The notes under the pieces: model-generated
Told to the model about the DNA's origin: nothing
Databases searched by the model: none
What the model saw: the letters and a program-made list of their open reading frames with translations, nothing else
Source: Asterionellopsis glacialis
Lineage: Eukaryota; Bacillariophyta; Plagiogrammaphyceae; Rhaphoneidales; Asterionellopsidaceae
Length of the DNA stretch: 13,414 bases
NCBI GenBank assembly: GCA_014885115.2
Contig: WKLE02000950.1
Span: 1-13,414 of the forward strand
Direction: 5' to 3'
Shown here: positions 8,168 through 13,414 of the stretch, piece by piece
Numbering within the stretch: the first letter of the stretch is position 1
Layout: each line of letters starts with the position of its first letter
Position numbers and translations under genes: made by a program

Positions 8168-9290
8168 AATCCATCAATCCATTCTATTCTTGGTTTAACA
8201 ACAAAAACCTTGGATTTATCATCATTGTTACTTTCAATAGTTTTGGATATAATATTCTACACAACATAAGCAGGTGCCAGTATGTCTTCTATCTTAATCA
8301 TAATATATATACAGTCTCCACATCCATTGCATTCCATCTGTGCACTATTTAAAAGCACCATGTGTTCTTCAACTACTTTAGTAGAACAAGTTGCTATGGC
8401 ATAGATACCAGCATTGTATCCTTGTTTGTCCCATTTAGGTACTTCAATGAAACACCATAACTTGGCTATCCTTCTATAGACCATTTGGCTAGTTTGATAA
8501 TAACAAAAATCATGGCAGGATCTTTGTGAGCGATAGGATGGGTGTGCTTGAAATAATATTCCATCAAGAATATTAATTTTTGTCCCAATTGTGACTGACC
8601 TGCCTAAAACATCTTCCAACACCTCCTCTCCAATAAAATTTACTAATGTGGAATCCAATTTTTTTTTTATGAAACCCAAAATTTGTAGTGTACTGCAGTG
8701 TGTTTTTAACATCATTATGAATAATGTTCAGTGTGCATTTAGTGCCAGCAAAGGTACTAGGTTTTTTTTTGGAACTTTCAAACTGAATTTTGTTTTCATT
8801 CACAAAGTACCTAGCAAAGTCCAGTAGGTATTTTTCATAATATTGTACTGCTGTTTGCTTTGCTAGAACATCACAATGTCTTTGTGTTGTTCTGGCCAGC
8901 TTTTTAGGGTTGTCAATATGATGATTTTCATTCCTTGCACTGTTAATATTTTCTGGACTACCAAAACGTAAAATTTAATCCACAATACTATGAGATGTTT
9001 GATGAAACTTGGTTGTCTTAAGGCCTAAATTTTCTTTTCCTTGACAGTTCTTTTGTAATTTTTCATCAATGTAACAAATGTTTCTTTGTATACAGGCAAT
9101 GTGTTCAAATTCTTTTTTCCATACTTCATCCAAGCTTTGCAAGCCAGTAGCTGCTCTAACTGATGAATGTAGTCAGTAATCTCATCATGATTGTTGTTGC
9201 AAGCTCTTTTGAGAAAACAAGCTTTGCTGGCATGGGTTTGCCAGGTAATAACATATGCAAGCATTAGACCTGCATATTTAGCTGCTTTTA
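8164..9290 (-). pseudogene. Gene B, left copy: C-terminal half of a transposase-like protein
   Basis: Read leftward from 9290: KAAKYAGLMLAYVITW, then HDEITDYIHQLEQLLACKAW to about 9032. A shifted frame follows with LGLKTTKFHQTSH, ILRFGSPENINSARNENHH and ARTTQRH, then KQTAVQYYEKYLLDFARYF to about 8800. After further shifts comes GILFQAHPSYRSQRSCHDF, KLWCFIEVP, a Cys-bearing MECNGCGDC and EDILAPAYVV, a TAG at 8259-8257, and then on to KPRIEWIDGF at the TAA. The 'K-H---H----I--FG-PEN---A--E-HH' signature and the 'HPSY----WHDF' block near the end recall the C-terminal part of large CACTA/Plavaka/KDZ-like transposases (from memory). The N-terminal catalytic part is missing: the sequence stops at the inverted-duplication junction near 9300. 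Confidence 0.55.
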
Positions 9291-9308
9291 TATTTTTTTA
9301 GTCATTAC
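9061..9308. other. Spacer of the inverted duplication (gene B sequence of the left copy only)
   Basis: Left-copy gene B coding sequence continues on the minus strand from 9060 to about 9290 (frame 9264-9025 within it), but has no partner in the right copy, which begins with ATTACAAAAGAAC at 9305-9317, the counterpart of minus-strand 9061 and below. The last bases before the join are T-rich (TTTTATATTTTTTTAGTC). The spacer is therefore a unique piece of gene B. Confidence 0.65.
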
Positions 9309-10010
9309 AAAAGAACAGTTCAGCAAACAGAAAATTTTGGCCTTAAAACGTCCAAGTTTCATCAAACATGACATATTGTTAATTACATTTTACATTTTGG
9401 TAGTCCAAATGAAAATCATCATATGGACAACACTAAGAATCTGGCTAGTCCAGCAGAGCAAACAGCTGTAGGATATTATAAAAAATACCTTATGGACCTT
9501 GCTAAATAATATGTGGATGAAAATGATATCTATTTTCAAAGTCCAAAAAAGGCACCAAATACACACTGAACATTATTTATAGTGATGACAAAAACACACT
9601 GCAGTGCAATACAAATTTTGGTTCTCACAAAGCATATTTTTGGGATACAACACTAGTACATTATATTGGAGAAGATGTGTTAGAAGATGTTGTGGGACAG
9701 AAAAAACATTTTGAAAGGAATTTTGTTTCAAGTGCATCCATCCTATTGCTCACAAAGACCTTGGCATGATTTTTGTTATCATCAAACTAGCCAGATACTT
9801 TATAAGAGGATAGTCAAGTTATGGTGCTTTATTGAAGTACCCACATCTATGGAATGTAATAAATGTGGAGAATGGATGTATATTATGATTAAGATAGAAG
9901 ACATTCTTGCACCTGCTTATGTTATTGAGAATATTACATCAAAAAATATTGAACGTAACATTGATGATAAGTCCAAGGTTTTTGGTGTCAAACCAAGAAT
10001 AGAATCTTAA
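9309..10010 (+). pseudogene. Gene B, right copy, truncated and decayed
   Basis: Homologous to the left gene B in opposite orientation. About 9330-9480 carries the FGLKTSKFHQT and ENHHMDN remnants. The longest frame, 9687-10010, has GILFQVHPSYCSQRPWHDF, KLWCFIEVP, MECNKCGEW, EDILAPAYVIENI and ends KPRIES at TAA (10008-10010). It keeps the Trp of PWHDF where the left copy has Cys, so here it is the better guide to the ancestor. About 30 codons between FIEVP and MECN are deleted relative to the left copy (junction near 9845). It lacks everything N-terminal to the KFHQT region. Confidence 0.6.
10007..10010. other. Shared TTAA: stop codons of convergent genes A and B (right copy)
   Basis: Gene B' ends GAA TCT TAA (TAA 10008-10010, plus). 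Gene A' ends GAT ATG ATG TAT TAA (TAA 10009-10007, minus), corresponding to GAT CTG ATG CAT TAA in the left copy. The same four-base overlap is kept in both copies. Confidence 0.65.
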
Positions 10011-10490
10011 TACATCATATCCAAAATAAAAAATTATACTGGGAGTTTTTTTTTCCTTCTGTGAATACGTATTTTTTTCCTTTTTTGTTACATGCAGATT
10101 CCTACCTTCCACCAAACTTTGTGTTACAATTGTCCTCTTCTCTTCAACTTGAGTTTTTTCATGTTACTGTGCATTTTCTCATTAAGTTTGGGTTTTGGTA
10201 GGAAGAAATGGACAGCTGTCTTTATGCAAACATATTTACCCATCACACACCAATCAAGTATATCTCTAGTGAGCAGCAATGCAACATCAACAAACTGTTC
10301 CACCATCATGACCCTGCAGAACAACATTTATTGGATATGCTCTGTCATCCTTTTCATATTGCCGCTTGGGGTCTACAAGATCAAGCTTGCCTTTCTTGTA
10401 TTTTCAGACACAGCAAGCTTTTCCAAGACTGGATTCTACTGCTATTTAAAGATTCTCCATGTTATTAACTTTCATGGATTGTTCTGCTGC

Positions 10491-10495
10491 TACAG
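10491..10495. repeat. Target-site duplication, left (TACAG)
   Basis: Identical to 10742-10746 and directly abutting the TG end of the 246-bp insertion. Five bases is the usual duplication made by LTR-retrotransposon integrases. Confidence 0.75.
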
Positions 10496-10741
10496 TGAAG
10501 TACACTCCCTGTAGGACACTCTTGAGGATGGATGATTGATTTGTGGGCAAGCAGATGGACTCACAAGAAATTACCATTTACTAAAAATTTCCTAAATCTT
10601 ACTACTTACTAGATTGCCGGATATTCTATGGATTAAACTAAGCTCATAATTTTCATCACCAAATAAAAGTCTTCTTTTCTTTTGTGTGTTTATTGTCTGA
10701 TTGTTGTGTTGTGCCACCGTCAACACTAGCGACATAGGGCA
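10496..10741 (+). mobile_element. Solo LTR of a retrotransposon (246 bp) inserted in gene A right copy
   Basis: The insertion starts TGAAGTACACTCCC and ends GACATAGGGCA, so it has the TG...CA ends of LTRs. It is flanked by perfect 5-bp direct repeats TACAG (10491-10495 and 10742-10746). The left gene A copy has the uninterrupted site (CCGTA at 7662-7666 in GCCGTAGCTGC; the right copy is GCTGTA / GTAGCAGC). An AATAAA at 10662-10667, 74 bp before the end and followed by T/GT-rich sequence, fits an R-U5 polyadenylation region and suggests plus orientation. No gag or pol is attached, so it is best explained as a solo LTR left by LTR-LTR recombination. Family unknown. Confidence 0.75.
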
Positions 10742-10746
10742 TACAG
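10742..10746. repeat. Target-site duplication, right (TACAG)
   Basis: Identical to 10491-10495 and directly abutting the CA end of the 246-bp insertion. Confidence 0.75.
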
Positions 10747-12169
10747 CTTGAACCCTAGCTGCCATTGATTCATGTCCAATGTGATGAAGACAGCTTGCAA
10801 AACTGCTGAAAACACATGTGCACTGGTCAGTTAGCAGATAAACACACTTGGGGGCATTTGGTATTTGCAACCTTTCAATGTTCCTGAAGTGATCATTTTT
10901 AACATCACCTGCTGGAAGATCATATCATCTTTTAGCATTGGATTGTAGAAAATTTCTCATTTCTATACTGATGTTCTCATTCATGTACTCTGTATTCAAT
11001 GTTTCTGGATTGCCATGTTGAAGTTTTGCCCTATGATAACCAGGGATTGTCCAATGTATGCTTTTCTTCTTTATCCTATTGGGACCTAATGGTTCATAGA
11101 TTTTTTGGCAGGTACATACCGCATTGATATAATTTGTTTGGTCAGCCAAAATTGGAGTTTCTTTGCCATCATGTTATCAAAACCATTTTTCTCCTTTTCA
11201 AATTTGTTGATTTCATTTTCATATTCTTATTTCAAATGCCTTGATGCTTTTTTTTGTTTTTTTGTAGCCAGTCATATTTTTCATTAATCTCCTCAATAAA
11301 ATCTTTGTAGGAAGAATGTGATCTTTTTATCCTACTTTTTTGAGTCTGTGAAAGCTTACCATAGTCATCCATTTTCCATAAAAAGTACTGGTATCTCAAA
11401 TGCACCAATAAAGGCATCTTTGTCCATAAATCCAGGATAATGTTTATCATTTTTCAAATTCTTGTCATCCTATTTTGCATTTTTTTTTGAACTATTTGAT
11501 CTTTGACTTCAAAGGTGGGAACTACTGGTCAGACATATCAATTTTAAAGGTTCTGGTGGTATATTGAACCCTGATTGCTTTGGGCAAGCTCATCCTTACT
11601 AGGCGCACATTTATTCCAAGCTGCTTCTTGTTTTATAATTTCCAGAAGTTCTTCTAAAAGATGACATCCTTTTCTTTTGTTCACCCTCGTTATGCTTTGA
11701 GGTTGTTGGATTAGATGCTACAATACTTTTTCCAATCTGGCCTTGAGCTTTAGATCATGGTCACTCATCCATAATCCAACTTTCTTACCCTCTTCATTAT
11801 CATATGAATACCAATGACATTTTTGCATATGAATTGGAGTCATCTTTGGGTATGCAGTTATCAAGTAAAATCATCATCTCTGTATTCTTCAGGGATTTGA
11901 ATTTCACTTGAATTAGTTGATTTGCCTTTGAGAGATTCTTGATTAATAAGTTCAGGGTTTTCTTCAGCCCTTGAATTAGAATGTATCTTTGAATCAGAAG
12001 CCTGATCAGTACATTTGTTTTCTGGATATTATTGATTATTGATTTCATCAGAGGTTCTTTCATTCGATTGATCAGTTGATTTGCTTCCTGGAGATTCTTG
12101 AAAAAGGACTTCATCAGGATTTTCTTCAGTCATTAAATCAGAAGGTATCTTTACATCAGAAGGATGACA

Positions 12170-12660
12170 ACAAAGATTCTTACAAGATGATAGAAGTCAG
12201 AATCGATCCTTCTGAGGAAGGATCAGACTCTGAAACTATTGAAAAGAGAGTCAAACAATTTGAGGATGGATCTGCTGAATAGTGCATCCAGCAGTGGAGG
12301 ATTGAGTTTGCTGAGATTGAGAGGGATTATCCCCTCACCAAATCAAGCTCCAAGACTTCCATGGCCCTCACCTTTTTGAAGGGTAGAGCAAGGCAGCTGT
12401 TCCAAGCAGCAAATGCCAATTGCCAGATCAAAAATGCAAGCCTCAAGAAACCAGCCCAAAAAGATCCTGAGCAGGTCTTTGAATTGGTACTGAACAACAT
12501 AGGAGAGAATTTTTTGTCATCTAGGCATGCGGCAAGACACCAGAAGAACTATCTTTGCTACCACTTGGCGATGACCAACAACTTCACAATGAGAGAGTTT
12601 GTCATGAGGCTTTGCCAGTTTGAACGAATATTTGCCAACATTTGTACAACATGCTGCGCA
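12170..12660 (+). pseudogene. gag: Ty3/gypsy-like gag, decayed
   Basis: A single frame from ATG 12187 (MIEVRIDPSEEGSDSETIEK) runs to a TAG at 12280-12282 and continues in frame with QQWRIEFAEIERDYPL, MALTFLKGRARQLFQAA (12361 on), PEQVFELVLNNIGENF and NFTMREFVMRLCQFERI to about 12640. The 'W---F-E---DYPL ... LKG-AR--F ... REFV-RL--' layout matches the capsid-type gag of Ty3/gypsy elements from algae and oomycetes (from memory). It forms the particle core that packages element RNA. No CCHC zinc knuckle is present, so a C-terminal part is probably deleted where the pol frame begins. No 5' LTR or leader is seen: gag abuts gene A directly. Confidence 0.6.
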
Positions 12661-13414
12661 GTCAGCAAAAAGCAAAAAAGCAAAAATCTATGCATTGCAC
12701 TACTGAAGTAGTAGGCGAAATAATAAACTGGGATTGCGAGTTCGTTCCAATACGAATCTTAGTCGATACCGGTACTACCGCGACAAATATCCTAAAAAAT
12801 TTCGTGGAACGGGGGAAGGCCAGCTCTTACAAGAACCCTAAACCTACTCAGTGGAACACTATGGGAGGTAACTTAATCACTAAGCAAAAAGCTCAAATAA
12901 ATTTTACACTCCCGGAGCTCACCAACAAAAAGACAATAGTCTGGTCTTGTCACGTGGACGCACAAACAAACCAAACAGATGCGCAGTACAAAATGATCAT
13001 CGGAACTGATCTGATGCAGGCCATGTGCCTTGATATCCATTTTAGTACCAAAACAATTCACTGGGAAGGGTATGAATTACCCATGAAATACTGCAGCAGA
13101 AAGGTCTTAGACCCAGAACGTGCAGAAGCAATCTACCATATGGCCGTCCAACCACCTGTCCTCAAGGAAGTGGAATTATGGCAATCATCCATATTAGACG
13201 CTAACTACGAGAAGGTCAATTTAAGCGAGTTGGCCTCTCACTGGAAATACCTTACTTATAACGAGCAAAAAGTTATGCTTAAGGTCCTACAAAAATACCC
13301 ACAAGCCTTTTAGGGCGGGCTTGGCACACTTAAGATAAAGCCTGTCAGACTTGAAATTGAAACTGACGCGGAACCATATCATGCCAGGCCATTTCAAGTA
13401 CCACGTTCCTTAGA
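12650..13414 (+). pseudogene. pol: Ty3/gypsy-like pol: aspartic protease and start of reverse transcriptase, partial
   Basis: The frame starting around 12642 contains TTEVVGEIINWDCEFVPIR, then the aspartic protease active site LVDTGTTATNI (Asp codon 12765-12767), a later hydrophobic IIGTDLMQAM, IHWEGYELPMK, and the pre-RT helix YNEQKVMLKVLQKYPQAF. A TAG at 13311-13313 interrupts where relatives usually have Phe-Asp-Gly. The same frame then reads GLGTLKIKPVRLE and PYHARPFQVPRSL to the end of the window, the usual entry to the RT domain; the catalytic YxDD lies outside. Pol is in a different frame from gag, and no canonical slippery heptamer is visible at the overlap. The region is less AT-rich than the rest of the window. 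Protease matures Gag-Pol; RT copies the element RNA. Confidence 0.75.

Larger units (their letters stand above)
6300..12165. repeat. Large diverged inverted duplication (gene A end + gene B, head to head)
   Basis: The left arm, about 6300-9060, is repeated in reverse orientation at about 12165-9309. Correspondences read at sequence level: the EYRDDD, SDHDLK, TIPGY and EMRNFLQSNA blocks, TCVFS(G/S)FASCLH, the shared TTAA stops, and in gene B a 42-residue block (GILFQ to FIEVP) in which I count 33 identities. Order and relative strand of both genes are kept. The copies differ by many substitutions, small and larger indels and a 246-bp insertion, so the pair is old. Confidence 0.85.
10007..12165 (-). 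pseudogene. Gene A, right copy: linker to papain-like domain, decayed
   Basis: Reading leftward from about 12165: linker repeats (12114-11800 in scattered frames, EEYRDDD near 11880), SDHDLK near 11765, SHSSYKDFIEEINEKYDWLQ (within 11450-11232), TIPGYHRAKLQHGNPETL and NISIEMRNFLQSNAK (11149-10925), NAPKCVYLLTDQCTCVFS and ASCLHHIGHESMAA (10870 down). After the 246-bp LTR insertion it resumes with AVESSLGKACCV, a TGA (10406-10404), KYKKGKLDLVDPKRQYE, QGHDGGT, a deletion, and LLTRDILDWCVMGKY to VHFFLPK. The deletion near 10295 removes the segment that in the left copy holds the putative catalytic His, Asp and Asn. The N-terminal two thirds (PHD, Ulp1) are absent: the copy stops at the retrotransposon junction near 12170. 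Confidence 0.65.

Noticed and set aside
10496..10741. The 246-bp insertion as a MITE
   Set aside because: The ends share only weak inverted similarity beyond TG/CA, whereas the 5-bp duplication, TG...CA ends and late AATAAA fit a solo LTR.
6300..12165. Inverted repeat as an assembly artefact
   Set aside because: Arms differ by many substitutions, several indels and a target-site-duplicated LTR; an artefact would give near-identical arms.
12642..12711. Programmed -1 frameshift between gag and pol in the A-rich overlap (12667-12690)
   Set aside because: In the gag frame the codons here give no X-XXY-YYZ heptamer, and the gag C-terminus and zinc knuckle are missing, so a deletion is more likely.
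3405..13313. Nonstandard genetic code (read-through TGA/TAG) as explanation for in-frame stops
   Set aside because: The duplicate copies show stops against Trp, Arg, Tyr and Glu codons, and frameshifts are equally common, so decay explains them better.
1..13414. tRNA, rRNA, CRISPR array, bacterial promoters or Shine-Dalgarno-led genes
   Set aside because: No cloverleaf with typical A/B boxes, no rRNA-like sequence, no regularly spaced identical repeats and no operon-like gene series were seen.

Overview
The window reads as AT-rich nuclear DNA of a eukaryote and looks like a graveyard of mobile elements. Evidence for a eukaryote: one convincing spliceosomal intron (minus strand, 1859-2024), PHD fingers with an Ulp1-type peptidase, a Ty3/gypsy-type gag-protease-RT, and no bacterial gene organisation. 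From memory of the families, the accessory protein at 1154-3282 and the gypsy pol resemble lineages common in diatoms and other stramenopiles. That placement is an inference, not something the sequence proves.

Layout. 1-660 (+) is a decayed piece of a large DNA-transposon transposase. 690-840 is a degenerate short tandem repeat. 839-1145 has one unexplained open stretch and little else. 1154-3282 (-) is a decayed accessory gene ('C') with one intron. After a 122-bp gap, 3405-8167 (+) is one very large decayed gene ('A'): an unrecognised N-terminal part, two PHD fingers, an Ulp1/C48-like cysteine peptidase, a repetitive acidic/lysine-rich linker, a charged helical region, and a C-terminal papain-fold-like peptidase domain. 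8164-9290 (-) is the C-terminal half of a transposase-like gene ('B'), convergent with A.

From about 9309 the same sequence runs backwards: 9309-10010 (+) is a second copy of B and 10007-12165 (-) a second copy of A. The region 6300-12165 is therefore a diverged large inverted duplication (arms about 2.8 kb, spacer about 250 bp). In both copies the stop codons of A and B lie in one shared TTAA, so tail-to-tail overlap is a conserved property of the element. The right copy of A carries a 246-bp solo-LTR insertion with a perfect 5-bp target duplication; the left copy is the empty site.

From about 12170 to the end lies a 5'-truncated Ty3/gypsy-like retrotransposon (gag, aspartic protease, start of RT), with two in-frame stops and a frame change.

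Working model: A, B and probably C belong to one family of large, protein-rich DNA transposon (B transposase; A a chromatin-reader/double-peptidase protein; C accessory). All copies here are dead. Stops in one copy match sense codons in the other, so decay occurred separately after duplication. No tRNA, rRNA, CRISPR or bacterial-type operon signals were seen.
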